Position numbers and translations under genes: made by a program. DNA of 64,000 nucleotides. Source: Desulfonatronovibrio magnus. Its GTDB lineage: Bacteria > Desulfobacterota > Desulfovibrionia > Desulfovibrionales > Desulfonatronovibrionaceae. How positions within the stretch are numbered: position 1 is the stretch's first letter; the number at the start of each line of letters is the position of its first letter. Location: assembly GCF_000934755.1 (NCBI RefSeq), contig NZ_KN882181.1:33524-97523 (forward strand), given 5' to 3'. The notes below the pieces were generated by a model, which was not told the origin of the DNA, made no database searches, and worked only from the letters and a program-made list of their open reading frames with translations. Shown one piece after another: positions 17,785-27,078 of the stretch.

Positions 17785-18070
17785 CTGATTTCCTCCTTTT
17801 GTTATAAGATCATATGCTATCATGGACCCTGGTTATTCCCGGCCCCACTTGCCTCAAAAATAAGAAGTAAAAAACACCGGATGGGGAGTTTATAACAATC
17901 TTTTTCTTCAAGCAGGGTTGAATGATTCTGCCATTGTGAACAGTTAACCTGAATGTCCTGATATCAGCTTTTCAATCCGTTGTACAGAAGCATGAGGAAA
18001 ATTTTTAAGAGAAGCTGACGAAACTATTTTCTCTTGCCTGTTGGAATGCCTTGACCTATAATGATTTTTA
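17785..18070. other. Intergenic stretch with nothing recognised
   Basis: Between the exported-protein start and element E4 I see no convincing gene, hairpin or repeat. A 73-codon minus-strand frame (17944-18165) runs into the repeat and has no ribosome binding site or recognisable domain. Confidence 0.5.
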
Positions 18071-18078
18071 AAAAATTT

Positions 18079-18685
18079 GTAACATTTTATCCACTTGCAT
18101 CCGGCACGGGGACAGACTCTTTTTCCGATTTTAAACCGCAATACAGCGGGACTATTCTGCAGCAAAAGAGCCTGTCTTTTTTAAGCTCCTCACCCGGGCG
18201 GACCAGGATCGAACCTGTGAGTAACTTATACCCCTCGTTCCCAGGCTCCAGCCTGGGAACGTCTTGTTCTTGCGGCTCCAGCCGCTTCTTTGAAATGTGG
18301 CTTAAGCCACAAAAAAAGAGGTAATAGCCTCAACACGAGATTGCTTCGCTTCGCTCGCAACAAGGATTGCCGCGCTCGCCCCAGTTGAATGGCTGCGCCT
18401 ACACTGCGTGTATTCAACGGGGTCAAAAGACTCGCTCGCAATGACACCTGAGTTGTCAGGGATGTAGTTGCTGAAAACCAGTCACCCACGAGGGAGCCTA
18501 AGCGACCGAAGTAATCTATATGATAAAACCGTAATGCTCTGAATTTATTACATATACGATTCCAGTCTCTTTTAAGCTTAAAATATGTTGCTGTAGTGTT
18601 ATTAAGTCATCTCTATACTACAACATAAAAACAAGGGCTGGGGCACCTGTATTCTACATTCCACAGAAAAAGACAAAACTGTTAC
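18079..18685. mobile_element. Composite element E4 with 8-bp target duplication
   Basis: The outer ends GTAACATTTTATCC and GACAAAACTGTTAC are related to the E1 ends, and the whole 607 bp is bounded by perfect direct repeats AAAAATTT at 18071-18078 and 18686-18693. Inside are an E core with a D-type palindromic unit (18103-18176), a 50-bp A-type module (18184-18226), family C (18230-18325), family B (18330-18570), an H-like fragment near 18585 and the other E half. This reads as an E element that accumulated secondary insertions. It ends 49 bp before the universal stress protein gene. Confidence 0.75.
18184..18570. repeat. Module-C-B repeat block, copy 1
   Basis: Order: CTCACCCGGGCGG module, then GTTCCCAGGCTCCAGCCTGG and GCGGCTCCAGCCGC palindromes (C), then the B repeat with GCTCGCCCCAGTTGAATGGC and AAGACTCGCTCGCAATGAC. 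The same three blocks occur in the same order and orientation at 49590-49990, so they moved or were copied as a unit. Confidence 0.8.
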
Positions 18686-18734
18686 AAAAATTTAGAAAAC
18701 AGCCTTTTACCAATTATTAACGGAGATAATAACT

Positions 18735-19175
18735 ATGACAGAAATTAAAACAATCCTATGCGCTATTGATTTCTCAGAAATAAGCTCTAAAATCGCTTCT
18801 TATGCCCAGGAAATTGCCGTTGCACTCAATGCTAAGGTCCATGTTCTCTATGTTGCTCCCACCATTGATCAGTATTCTTATTTTCGCATCCCGCCAACTG
18901 ACTTTCAAACTTATGTCAATGAAGCTTTTGTAGATGCTGAAATTCGTATGGAATCATTTATTAAGGACAACTTTGATTTTTTGGATGTCACTGGTAATGT
19001 TCTGGCAGGCTACTCATCAGAAATAATTTTAGATTTTGCCCGCATAGAAAATATTGACTTAATAGTAATGGGAACCCATGGACGGACAGGCTTCAGCAGA
19101 ATGCTTCTGGGTTCGGTTGCTGAGAGAGTGGTCAAGTCAGCACAAGTACCTGTTATAACTATCAGACCTGAATAA
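18735..19175 (+). CDS. Universal stress protein (UspA family)
   Basis: A 146-residue single-domain Usp. It starts with the typical ILCAIDFSEIS strand-helix unit and ends with the ATP-binding pattern GTHGRTGFSRMLLGSVAERV (G-x2-G-x9-G-S/T-like), so it probably belongs to the ATP-binding subclass. The family protects cells under starvation, redox or other stress by uncertain means. A GGAG site is 9 bp upstream. It heads a plus-strand set with CBS-ACT, glutaredoxin and FTR genes, though 438 bp separate it from the next gene. Confidence 0.95.
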   Translation: MTEIKTILCAIDFSEISSKIASYAQEIAVALNAKVHVLYVAPTIDQYSYFRIPPTDFQTYVNEAFVDAEIRMESFIKDNFDFLDVTGNVLAGYSSEIILDFARIENIDLIVMGTHGRTGFSRMLLGSVAERVVKSAQVPVITIRPE

Positions 19176-19180
19176 CCTAA

Positions 19181-19274
19181 CAGTCAAAGTTCTCGCGTAA
19201 CACCTTAGGTTTATTTTTTTATACACAACTGGACAGTCAAAAGTTCTTGTGCAACCCCTTGTATTTATTGCAAT
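19181..19274. repeat. Tandem ~40-bp direct repeat after the Usp gene
   Basis: Two imperfect copies, at 19181-19220 (CAGTCAAAGTTCTCGCGTAA then CACCTTAGGTTTATTT) and 19233-19274 (CAGTCAAAAGTTCTTGTGCA then ACCCCTTGTATTTATTGCAA). A third relative is at 47973-48015, upstream of the XRE-cupin gene. The copies could be a regulatory site or a short dispersed repeat. From 19275 to 19613 the sequence is AT-rich with TAACT-type low complexity, and I see nothing else in it. Confidence 0.5.
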
Positions 19275-19613
19275 TTAACAAGCTTTAGATATCCAGACGT
19301 TTTTATAGCCTAACCATTTGAAATCATAATGTTTTTTTCTTCAACTAATAACTCTTAACTGATAACTTTTAACTCTCAAGATACACAAATAATTGTTTGA
19401 AACCATGAGGCTTTTTTGTTCAAATAGTAACAATTAAGTCATAACTTGTAATTCTCCAGTGATCAGATGCTTTGATATAATTGATTTGCTTTTTTTTTCC
19501 TGGTTTAGTAGTGTGCTGAGCGTAATATGAGGATGGGTACATATGGCAATTAGACAAAATAACAGCCTGGTGATATCCGGGTAAAAATCTTTATTGAACG
19601 GAGGATAACAATC

Positions 19614-20279
19614 ATGTTGATAAAAGACTGGATGAGTTCGGAAGTAACCACTGTGACCAAAGATACATCAATGCTCAAAGCCTCCAAAATATTCAAGGAT
19701 AATAATTTCAGGCGACTGCCCGTTGTTGATGACAGCGGCAAGCTCGTGGGCATTGTCACCGATAGAGACATCAAGGATGCTTCACCCTCCAAAGCCACAA
19801 CCCTTGATGTCCATGAACTGTATTACCTGCTTTCAGAAATAAAGATCAAAGATATAATGACTCCCAGTCCTTTCACCATCAACGTCGGAGACAGCCTGGA
19901 AAAAGCAGCTATAAGAATGCTGGAAAAAAAGGTTGAGGGGCTGCCTGTAGTTGATGAAAAAGGTGAGGTAGTAGGCATTATAACCGAAACCGACATATTC
20001 AAGGCATTGGTCAACATAACAGGCGCTTATCAGGGTGGCCTGAAAATTGGAATCAAGCTGTCCAGTCAACCTGGAACTCTTAAACCGCTACTTGATGTTT
20101 TAAGATCTCACAATGCCAGAGTTATCAGCATACTAACCTCACACGATCAGGCAGACCAGGGATTCCGTCATGTTTACATGAGAATCCATGATATGGACAG
20201 GTCTGAAGAAAATGCTCTCAAAAGTCAGATTGAGCTAAAATTTGACACTCTTTTCTGGCTGAGAGACAATCCTCAATAA
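19614..20279 (+). CDS. CBS-domain pair with C-terminal ACT domain (AcuB-like)
   Basis: The 221-residue protein has two CBS motifs (residues about 5-55 and 78-130; LVGIVTDRDIKDA and VVGIITETDIFKAL), which usually bind adenine nucleotides. An ACT-like domain (about 140-215; KLSSQPGTLKPLLDVLRSH) follows, which usually binds small ligands such as amino acids. It is a cytoplasmic sensor with no catalytic domain. GGAGG lies 9 bp upstream. It sits 20 bp before the glutaredoxin-like gene, so it is probably part of that redox operon; the ligand and target are unknown. Confidence 0.9.
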   Translation: MLIKDWMSSEVTTVTKDTSMLKASKIFKDNNFRRLPVVDDSGKLVGIVTDRDIKDASPSKATTLDVHELYYLLSEIKIKDIMTPSPFTINVGDSLEKAAIRMLEKKVEGLPVVDEKGEVVGIITETDIFKALVNITGAYQGGLKIGIKLSSQPGTLKPLLDVLRSHNARVISILTSHDQADQGFRHVYMRIHDMDRSEENALKSQIELKFDTLFWLRDNPQ

Positions 20280-20299
20280 TTTTAACTAAGGAGATGATA

Positions 20300-20557
20300 A
20301 TGGCTAAAAATATCTTTCTTTATGCCTTAAGCACCTGCATACACTGCAAAAGAACCCGGAAATTTCTGGATGAAAAAGAAATTGACTATGACTTTGTTTA
20401 TGTAGACAAACTAAGCGGAGATGAAAAAGAAAAAGCTGTGAGCGAAGTGAAAAAGCATAACCCCAAAATTTCATTTCCTACTATTGTTATAGGTGATGGT
20501 GAAAAGGTCATTGTAGGCCTTAAAGAAGATGAAATCCTTGAGGCATGCCAGAAATGA
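20300..20557 (+). CDS. Glutaredoxin/thioredoxin-like protein
   Basis: An 85-residue thioredoxin-fold protein with active-site motif STCIHCKR (C-x2-C), the cis-Pro segment FPTIVIGD and a C-terminal GLKEDEI, as in NrdH/glutaredoxin-like proteins. AAGGAG at 20288-20293 sets the start at 20300, because the ATG at 20294 would be too close. The stop overlaps the start of the next gene (ATGA), so it is translationally coupled to a ferredoxin:thioredoxin-reductase-like subunit, which is probably its electron donor. Confidence 0.92.
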   Translation: MAKNIFLYALSTCIHCKRTRKFLDEKEIDYDFVYVDKLSGDEKEKAVSEVKKHNPKISFPTIVIGDGEKVIVGLKEDEILEACQK

Positions 20558-20886
20558 CTCCAGAAAAATTATACGAAACCCTTAAAAAAATTCAGGAACC
20601 TAAAGGTTATTTTTTTAACCGGGACCAGGAATTTGTCATGGAACTGATGCACAGTCTTCTGGAGAATAAAGAACGTCTCGGTTACATGGCCTGCCCATGC
20701 CGGCTTGCTTCAGGCAGCCAGAAGGATGACAAGGATATTATCTGCCCCTGTGAGTATCGGGAAGAAGATGTCCGGGAATTTGGGAGCTGTTATTGCGGGC
20801 TTTATGTTTCAGATGACTGGAATCAGGACAAAATTCCCCATGAATATGTTCCAGAAAGAAGACCACCTGAGAAAATTAAGTTTTAA
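20554..20886 (+). CDS. Ferredoxin:thioredoxin reductase catalytic-subunit-like protein
   Basis: The 110-residue protein carries the six-cysteine FTR pattern: C47-P-C49, C64-P-C66 and C79-Y-C81. In plant and cyanobacterial FTR four of these bind a [4Fe-4S] cluster and two form the active disulfide. Such stand-alone catalytic subunits occur in anaerobes, where they can pass ferredoxin electrons to thioredoxin or glutaredoxin partners. The ATG overlaps the upstream stop as ATGA, and GAGG sits about 10 bp upstream. No variable subunit is present nearby. The partner assignment is inferred from coupling. Confidence 0.9.
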   Translation: MTPEKLYETLKKIQEPKGYFFNRDQEFVMELMHSLLENKERLGYMACPCRLASGSQKDDKDIICPCEYREEDVREFGSCYCGLYVSDDWNQDKIPHEYVPERRPPEKIKF

Positions 20887-20908
20887 ACCTTACCTTTCCA
20901 GCAATTCT

Positions 20909-20936
20909 ACAGCGGGGACTTACTTTACCCCGCTGT
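20909..20936. terminator. 9-bp hairpin after the FTR gene
   Basis: ACAGCGGGG (20909-20917) and CCCCGCTGT (20928-20936) form a perfect 9-bp stem with a 10-base loop just after the FTR stop. There is no T tract downstream, so it may be a 3' stabilising or attenuating hairpin, not a classical terminator. It lies 28 bp before the probable start of the hybrid kinase. Confidence 0.45.
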
Positions 20937-20964
20937 AAACACTTCATCATTACAGGGGCATAAT

Positions 20965-23900
20965 CTGACTATAAGACTGACTATTTTTTTTCTGCTCACA
21001 CCCTTTGTTCTTCTTTTTTCATTAAAAGAAAACAACTCTTCATGGCAGTGCAAGCAAAGCCTGGCCTTTGCCCAGGAACTTCAGGACCACAAGCCACCCC
21101 TTATAGTTTCGCATGACCATGCCTGGCCCCCATTTTCTTTTATTAACAACCAGGGTGAACCAGCAGGCCTGCTCATTGATCTTTGGGAAGAAATCGGCAG
21201 AAAAATGAATCGGCCTGTACGCTTTTTACTCACGGACTGGCCCGAAACCATAATACAGGTCAGGGACGGCCGTGCTGAAGTTCATGGCGGTCTTTTTTAT
21301 TCAGAAGAAAGAAGCCTTTTTTTTGATTTTTCTAAAGACATCCTGCCTTTAAATGCTGTCCTTTTTGTTAAGTCAAGCTCCCTTGCTCTGGAAATACAGG
21401 ATCTTGACAACACCAGGATAGGCGTTACCCGGGGCAGCTTTGAACATAGCTACCTTGCTGAAAACTATCCTTTTCTTCAGTTTGAGAAATATCTGAATAA
21501 TGAACTTATGATCATGGCAGCAGTAAAGGGCGAAATCGAAGCTTTTGCTGCGGATTATCCAGTAGCCCTTTATCTTATTGATCGCCACGCCTCTCCAGCT
21601 TATTTTCGTCCTCTGACTCCTCTTTATACGCGCCAATTGCAAGCCGGTGTTTTAAAAGGCGATGAAAAACTTTTAAAACAGGTTAATCAGGCTCTGTCAA
21701 AAATAAGTGAAGAAGAAATGCGCAGAATGACCCAGCGCTGGATGAGGTCTGAGATAGTTGAGGTCATGCCTGGATGGGTTATTCCTCTTTATGTCGGCAC
21801 AAGCTTAATTCTTCTGCTCCTTTTTTATGCGCTGATAATGCGCAGAAAAAGCATTATTCTGGAAGGTAAGTTTGCCCGCAAAGCCAGAGATCTGACTGAA
21901 AGTCAAGCCAGGTTCAGAAAGCTGTTTGAGCATGCTGTGTCTGGAGTAGCCATTCATGAAATTGTGCTGAACAATGATGGCAAGCCTGTTGACTTTATTT
22001 TTCTCAACACAAATCCAGCTTTTGAAACGCATACCGGTATAAAGTCCGAGTCTGTCATAGGGAAACATGCTTCCCAGGTCTTGCCAGGCATTGATAAATC
22101 AGAATTGATGGATATTTACGGAAATGTAGTGTTAACAGGTACACCCAGCAGCCTTGAATATTACTATGCTGACCAGGGAAAGCACTATTTTATCAACGCT
22201 TTTAAAATTGCTGAAAATCAATTTGCCACAGTATTTACCAACATAACAGAGCGTAAAAAAGCTGAACAGAACATTCGGGAAAACAGAGCCTTCCTCAATT
22301 CTCTTCTGAACTCAATACCTATTCCTGTTTTCTACAAAGATATATCAGGACGATACCTTGGTTTTAACAAGGCATTTGAAGAGTTCTTCGGAAAATCTTC
22401 TGAAGATTTGATCGGCAAAAACGTTTTTGACATAAGCCCTGCAGAGCTTGCCAGACAATATCACCAAAAAGATCTGGAAGTTTTTGATAACCCTGATTCA
22501 GTCCAAAGGTATGAATCAAAGGTCAAAAATGCACAGGGCCAGGAAATGAGCGTCATCTTTCAGAAAGCAGCCCTTTTTGACAATGCAGGCAAAGTCATGG
22601 GGCTCATTGGGGCAGTCTTTGACATTACCCAACTTAAGGAAATGGAAAAATCCTTAAAATATCAAAGTGCCCGACAAAAAGTCATAGCCAGAGTCTCCAG
22701 CAGTTTCATAAATTCTAATCGTGATAACATAGATGAAAAAATCGATTTCATGCTGGCTGTCTGCGGAGAATTTCTCGGTGTTGACCGGGCTTATCTGTTC
22801 AAGTTTTCAAAAGACGAAAAGTTTCTCACCAACACCCATGAATGGTGCGCTCCAGGAATAGCACCTGCTATGGAAGTACTTCAGGATTTTCCCTTGACCA
22901 ACACACCCATGCTTGGAGAAAAGGTGCATAATCGGGAAACCATGTTTATTCCTGATGTAGAGCTGCTCCCTGATATTCCAGATAAAAAGGTTTTGCTGGA
23001 GCAGGATGTCAGGACAGTCCTGTGCGCACCTTTAATCGAGAATGAGGCTCTCATTGGTTACCTTGGCTTTGACTGGGTAAAGTCTGCCTGCAACATCACT
23101 CATGAAGAACATGAAATGCTCAACATCCTTGGCAACATACTTTCTGATGCCCTTGTCAAGGTGGAGATTGAAGAAGAGATGCTCTGGGCCAGGCAGCAGG
23201 CAGAAGCCGCCAGCATGGCTAAAAGTGAGTTTCTGGCCAATATGAGCCATGAAATTAGAACACCTATGAATGCCATCACCGGCATGATACATCTGGCCAG
23301 GAGAGCCAACCCTGATGAAAACATTCTTAACTATCTGGATAAAATTGATACTTCAGCAAGCTCGTTGCTGGGAATACTGAACGACATCCTTGATTTTTCC
23401 AAAATCGAAGCAGGAAAACTGGAATTGGAACACTCTGTGTTCAGCATCCATCAGTTAATGGACAGCCTGATTGATATTGTAGGTCACAAAGCTCGTGACA
23501 AGGGGCTGGCTCTATATCGTAATATTGAAGCTGGAATACCGGAAAAGTATTACGGAGACCGAACCCGCCTTCTTCAAATTTTGCTCAATCTGACCAATAA
23601 TGCCATAAAATTTACTGCTCAGGGAGAGGTCAGAGTTCTTGTTAAAGCTCTCAACAATGAGCAAGAAAATTCAGAGCCTGGAAATCAAGTATTTCTTGAG
23701 TTTTCTGTTGCAGACACCGGCATAGGCATGGAACAGGAGAAAACAGAGCATCTTTTCGAAGCTTTTACACAGGCTGATGCATCTTTTACTCGTAAATACG
23801 GAGGTACTGGACTGGGTCTGGCCATCTCTAAGCAGCTGGTTGAAATGATGAAAGGCCGCATTGAGGTTCATTCAACTCCAGGCAAAGGGAGCATTTTCAC

Positions 23901-25029
23901 TTTTCAAGTTCAACTTGAAACGGCTCCTGACAATGCCCAACTGGAAAATTCTGTTTCTGTGCCTAAGTTTAATGATTGTCTTAAAAGGAACAAAGTTCTT
24001 CTGGTTGAAGATAATGCCTCAAACCGTGAACTGGCCAGAGAATTTATCAAGGATGTGGGCGCTCAAGTCACTGAAGCAATTGACGGAGCACAAGGTGTCA
24101 AGCTGGCACTGGCTGAAGATTTTGACCTTATTCTTATGGACATTCAGATGCCTGAAATGAATGGCATTGAAGCAACCAGAAAAATTAGAAGCTTTGAAAA
24201 TGAAAAAGGCAAATCCAGAACGCCCATCATTGCCATGACCTCCCATGCCATGGCTGAAGACAGGGAAAGAAGCCTGGCAGCGGGTATGGATGATCATCTG
24301 ACCAAGCCTATTGATCCGCAAAAGTTTTACCGTATGCTGTTCAAGCACCTTGGCGTGGATGATTATAATCAACTAAGTATGGAGTGTTCTGGTCAATGGC
24401 AAACTCAAAAATCAGGCAGTCAAGACCAGATTTCATTGCCATCCATGGTTCCCCCTCTTAACATTCAATCAGCGCTTAAACGCACAAATGACAAAACTGA
24501 CCTGCTCATCAGGATGCTGGCGAATTTTGTCCGTGATTATGAAAATACTTCTGAACAGATGAAAGAACTTTTCCAGGCAGAAAAATACAAAGAAGCAGGC
24601 ATCGTGGTGCACACACTCAAAGGCATGGCTGCTACTCTGGAAGCTGAAGAACTTACTTCAGCTGCCCAAAATCTGGAAAACGCCCTTGCAGATAATAAGA
24701 TGGAAAATTTGGAAAGTCTGCTTGATACTTTAACAAAAGAACTCTTACCTGCAGTGAACGCAGCAAGATCTGTTGTCCAGAGTAATAAGGTTGAATTGGA
24801 AAAGACAATTGTCAATCAAGACCAGCCAATAGATCATGAACAGGCTCAAAAATATCTGCAAGAACTTAAGACCCTTGTGCAGTCCAGCAATTTTAGAGCC
24901 AGAAAGTACTTTGAAGTAAACAGGAAAGAATTCACTACTCCTGAAAATATGCAGGAAGTTCAGGAAATCGGCAACGCCTTGAACAACCTGGATTTTTCAA
25001 AGGCCCTGAAAATCCTGCAGGCTTTGTGA
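20965..25029 (+). CDS. Hybrid sensor histidine kinase with SBP, PAS, GAF, REC and Hpt domains
   Basis: Membrane phosphorelay kinase of about 1,354 residues. Domains in order: N-terminal hydrophobic segment, periplasmic bacterial solute-binding domain (SBP_bac_3, about 30-260), membrane helix (about 270-292), two PAS domains, GAF, HisKA (H762 in NMSHEIRTP), HATPase (GGTGLGLAI), receiver (D1059 in [13 protein letters not shown]) and Hpt (H1216 in VVHTLKG). The first ATG (21205) falls inside the binding domain. The frame is open and homologous-looking back to 20887 but contains no ATG, GTG or TTG, so a CTG at 20965 after ACAGGGG is the best start. The ligand is unknown; this fold commonly binds amino acids. 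Confidence 0.85.
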   Translation: MTIRLTIFFLLTPFVLLFSLKENNSSWQCKQSLAFAQELQDHKPPLIVSHDHAWPPFSFINNQGEPAGLLIDLWEEIGRKMNRPVRFLLTDWPETIIQVRDGRAEVHGGLFYSEERSLFFDFSKDILPLNAVLFVKSSSLALEIQDLDNTRIGVTRGSFEHSYLAENYPFLQFEKYLNNELMIMAAVKGEIEAFAADYPVALYLIDRHASPAYFRPLTPLYTRQLQAGVLKGDEKLLKQVNQALSKISEEEMRRMTQRWMRSEIVEVMPGWVIPLYVGTSLILLLLFYALIMRRKSIILEGKFARKARDLTESQARFRKLFEHAVSGVAIHEIVLNNDGKPVDFIFLNTNPAFETHTGIKSESVIGKHASQVLPGIDKSELMDIYGNVVLTGTPSSLEYYYADQGKHYFINAFKIAENQFATVFTNITERKKAEQNIRENRAFLNSLLNSIPIPVFYKDISGRYLGFNKAFEEFFGKSSEDLIGKNVFDISPAELARQYHQKDLEVFDNPDSVQRYESKVKNAQGQEMSVIFQKAALFDNAGKVMGLIGAVFDITQLKEMEKSLKYQSARQKVIARVSSSFINSNRDNIDEKIDFMLAVCGEFLGVDRAYLFKFSKDEKFLTNTHEWCAPGIAPAMEVLQDFPLTNTPMLGEKVHNRETMFIPDVELLPDIPDKKVLLEQDVRTVLCAPLIENEALIGYLGFDWVKSACNITHEEHEMLNILGNILSDALVKVEIEEEMLWARQQAEAASMAKSEFLANMSHEIRTPMNAITGMIHLARRANPDENILNYLDKIDTSASSLLGILNDILDFSKIEAGKLELEHSVFSIHQLMDSLIDIVGHKARDKGLALYRNIEAGIPEKYYGDRTRLLQILLNLTNNAIKFTAQGEVRVLVKALNNEQENSEPGNQVFLEFSVADTGIGMEQEKTEHLFEAFTQADASFTRKYGGTGLGLAISKQLVEMMKGRIEVHSTPGKGSIFTFQVQLETAPDNAQLENSVSVPKFNDCLKRNKVLLVEDNASNRELAREFIKDVGAQVTEAIDGAQGVKLALAEDFDLILMDIQMPEMNGIEATRKIRSFENEKGKSRTPIIAMTSHAMAEDRERSLAAGMDDHLTKPIDPQKFYRMLFKHLGVDDYNQLSMECSGQWQTQKSGSQDQISLPSMVPPLNIQSALKRTNDKTDLLIRMLANFVRDYENTSEQMKELFQAEKYKEAGIVVHTLKGMAATLEAEELTSAAQNLENALADNKMENLESLLDTLTKELLPAVNAARSVVQSNKVELEKTIVNQDQPIDHEQAQKYLQELKTLVQSSNFRARKYFEVNRKEFTTPENMQEVQEIGNALNNLDFSKALKILQAL

Positions 25030-25114
25030 TTGAGTATTGCATTTTACTAATAGTTTAGCTTTAAAAATAATTGAAGCGTGTTTATAATAATGTTAAAGTA
25101 TTGTGGTTTTGTCA

Positions 25115-25300
25115 TTCAAATTGCTTCGATCGCATAATCTCCCTCGTGGGTGACAGGTTTTGAGCAACTACTTTCCTGACAGATCAGGTGTCATTGCGAG
25201 CGAGTATTTTTAACTCGTTGAATACACGCAGTTGAGGCGCAGCCATTCAACTGGGGCGAGCGTGGCAATTCTTGTTATAGAATCCTTGATTCGATTCCTG
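25115..25300. repeat. Repeat family B, copy 2 (reverse)
   Basis: Reverse-orientation relative of 18330-18570 and 49778-49990. Shared boxes are CCCTCGTGGGTGACAGGTTT, GTCATTGCGAGCGAGT, TTGAATACACGCAGT and CAGCCATTCAACTGGGGCGA. It is followed to about 25320 by small ATTCCTGGATTCAGCCCAGG-type palindromes. From 25320 to 25489 nothing else is recognised. Confidence 0.8.
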
Positions 25301-25489
25301 GATTCAGCCCAGGATAAGTTTCGCTGGAATGACAAAAAGTGCTTTGATGCTTCTATAACAAAGCCTTGAAATTGACAGAATATCTTGCTGGCATTACCTA
25401 TACTTAAAAAAATCGTAACTTTTCAGCATAGTTTTTTCACTGGATAAAGTCTCTTTACTGTTTGGCTTTTTGCATTGTTGCTTGTTTGA

Positions 25490-25582
25490 CCGGCCTTGAG
25501 CCGGTTAGCCAAAATCATGGCTGAAACACCACGTAACGGCTACAGGAAAAATTAATGATTTTGGCTTACGGGCTCACGCCGG
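25490..25582. repeat. 93-bp inverted-repeat unit
   Basis: Arms of about 28 bp, CCGGCCTTGAGCCGGTTAGC (25490-) and its inverted partner ending GGGCTCACGCCGG (25555-25582), are perfectly complementary over 11 inner bases (GCCAAAATCAT / ATGATTTTGGC). It looks like a REP-type or miniature element and lies about 85 bp upstream of the toxin-antitoxin pair. Confidence 0.65.
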
Positions 25583-25667
25583 AAGTTTGCAATAAAAGAA
25601 AACCAGATTGGACAGAGGCTGACAATTATGCTGAACAATTATAAAAATTCCATGCTGGAGGAGCACA

Positions 25668-25895
25668 ATGCGGGTTACCACCGAAGACCAAGTCACTATT
25701 CCCCATCAAATTCGCGAAAAACTGGGCATAACCTCTGCATCAGAGGTTAATTTTGTTGAAGAAGGCGACCGAGTTTTCTTAGTCAAGCAGCAGACAATAA
25801 AAACTCCCACCCCAAAATTTTCAAAGCTGAGAGGTATTGCCACTGTCAAAATGACAACTGATGAAATAATGTCCCTTACAAGGTCAGATGGATGA
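25668..25895 (+). CDS. AbrB/MazE-type antitoxin
   Basis: A 75-residue swapped-hairpin AbrB-type DNA-binding protein (N-terminal VTTEDQVTIPHQIREKLGI; SEVNFVEEGDRVFLV), followed by an acidic/basic tail that would bind the toxin. TGGAGGAG lies 6-7 bp upstream. The stop overlaps the toxin ATG as ATGA, which is characteristic of toxin-antitoxin operons. It is expected to neutralise the PIN toxin and autorepress. Confidence 0.92.
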   Translation: MRVTTEDQVTIPHQIREKLGITSASEVNFVEEGDRVFLVKQQTIKTPTPKFSKLRGIATVKMTTDEIMSLTRSDG

Positions 25896-26299
25896 AGGGG
25901 ATTCTTGTTGACTCAAATATCATTCTGGACATTTTTCTTGATGACCCTAACTGGGCTGACTGGTCTGAATCTACTCTAACCAGATATGGCGGGCAAACAA
26001 ATCTTTATATTAACTCTGTCATTTATTCAGAAGTGTCAATAGGATTTAAAAAAATTGAGGAGCTGGAATCAGCCCTTAATAAAGGCGGATTCCGAATGCT
26101 GGAAATTCCCAGAGAAGCCCTGTTCCTGGCTGGCAAAGCTTACCTGCAATACAAAAAAAGAAAGGGCTCCAGAAAATCTCCTCTTCCCGATTTTTATATT
26201 GGCGCTCAGGCTGCTGTACTCGACCTGGACTTAATAACCAGAGACAGAGGCAGGTATGGAACATATTTTCCTGCAGTCAGGACAATCTGTCCAGAGTGA
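25892..26299 (+). CDS. PIN-domain ribonuclease toxin (VapC-like)
   Basis: The 135-residue protein has the PIN acidic residues: LVDSNIILD (first Asp), the SEVSIGF Glu, and the C-terminal LPDFYIGAQAA and LITRDRGRY Asp residues. VapC toxins cleave tRNA or rRNA and arrest growth when the antitoxin is lost. It is coupled to the AbrB-type antitoxin through a 4-bp overlap. The cleavage target is unknown. Confidence 0.92.
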   Translation: MKGILVDSNIILDIFLDDPNWADWSESTLTRYGGQTNLYINSVIYSEVSIGFKKIEELESALNKGGFRMLEIPREALFLAGKAYLQYKKRKGSRKSPLPDFYIGAQAAVLDLDLITRDRGRYGTYFPAVRTICPE

Positions 26300-26336
26300 T
26301 TATTTTTAACAGTCTGTACGAACATGAAGATATTGA

Positions 26337-26415
26337 CCACGGATCAAGTCCGGGGTGACGGTTAAATCAGACAGTTGCCCTTTTTCGTCACTCCGGCGAA
26401 AGCCGGAATCCAGGT
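26337..26415. repeat. Repeat family F, copy 1
   Basis: Contains GGATCAAGTCCGGGGTGACG, AGTTGCCCTTTTTCGTCA and the palindrome TCCGGCGAAAGCCGGAATCC, followed by TTTTAATAGTCATGTAGC. It matches 31540-31665 in the same order and orientation. The CCGGCGAAAGCCGG hairpin is a common type of bacterial dispersed repeat. Confidence 0.8.
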
Positions 26416-26460
26416 TATTTTAATAGTCATGTAGCGGTGCAGAACAGTTACGAAAAAGAC

Positions 26461-26497
26461 AAAAAAGCCCGCTGGCATCATGCCAGCGGGCTTTTTT
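26461..26497. terminator. Bidirectional intrinsic terminator
   Basis: A 17-bp perfect stem (A6 then GCCCGCTGGCA, loop TCA, TGCCAGCGGGC then T6). With A and T runs on either side it should stop transcription from both directions: the toxin operon on the plus strand and the frd-fum operon on the minus strand, whose last stop codon is at 26536. Confidence 0.92.
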
Positions 26498-26535
26498 ATA
26501 TCATAATTCTGGTTTCTTGTTTCAGTCAATAACCA

Positions 26536-27078
26536 TTAAACATTTAGTTTGGCGTACAGCTCGCCCCCAAACGAGTCGTTGACCACCAGCAAGGGAAAAT
26601 CCTTTACTTCCAGTTCGCGGATGGCTTCCGGCCCCAGGTCCTCATACGCCAGAACCCTGGCAGAGACAATTCTCTGGGAAAGCAATGCCCCTGCCCCGCC
26701 TGTTGCTCCAAAATAGACCCCTTTATGTTCCTTCAGGGCATCTTTGACCGCATCACCCCTTTTACCCTTGCCGATACTGGCTTTGACCCCCATGGAATGC
26801 AGAGTCGGGGCGTAGGTATCCATGCGGTAACTGGTGGTTGGACCGGCTGAGCCAATGGGCCTTCCCGGAGGAGCAGGAGAAGGGCCAACATAATATATTA
26901 CTGAGCCCTTGAGCTCAAAAGGAGAATCTTTTCCAGCCTCAAGATCAGCAAGCAGCCTTTTATGGGCTGCATCTCTTGCTGTATAGATCTTTCCTGAAAG
27001 CAGAACCTTGTCCCCGGTCTTGAGCTTCAGGATATCCTCGTCCTTAAGGGGTGTGGTCAGTTTTACAGTCTGAGACAT
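26536..27078 (-). CDS. fumB: Fumarate hydratase class I, beta subunit
   Basis: C-terminal half of the two-subunit, oxygen-sensitive class I fumarase interconverting fumarate and malate. The 180 residues are typical. Conserved segments include GDKVLLSG, GSAGPTTSYRMD and YFGATGGAGALLS. The ATG overlaps the alpha subunit stop by one base. With frdCAB upstream it forms the reductive or oxidative C4 branch between malate and succinate. Confidence 0.95.
   Translation of the reverse strand: MSQTVKLTTPLKDEDILKLKTGDKVLLSGKIYTARDAAHKRLLADLEAGKDSPFELKGSVIYYVGPSPAPPGRPIGSAGPTTSYRMDTYAPTLHSMGVKASIGKGKRGDAVKDALKEHKGVYFGATGGAGALLSQRIVSARVLAYEDLGPEAIRELEVKDFPLLVVNDSFGGELYAKLNV

Noticed and set aside
17944-18165. 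A 73-codon minus-strand frame before the Usp gene.
   Set aside because: It has no start signal or recognisable domain, and about half lies inside element E4.
18190-18226. Sequence reading GGATCGAACCTGTGAG that briefly resembles a tRNA T-arm.
   Set aside because: It is the A-type repeat module present many times; no cloverleaf or acceptor stem can be drawn.
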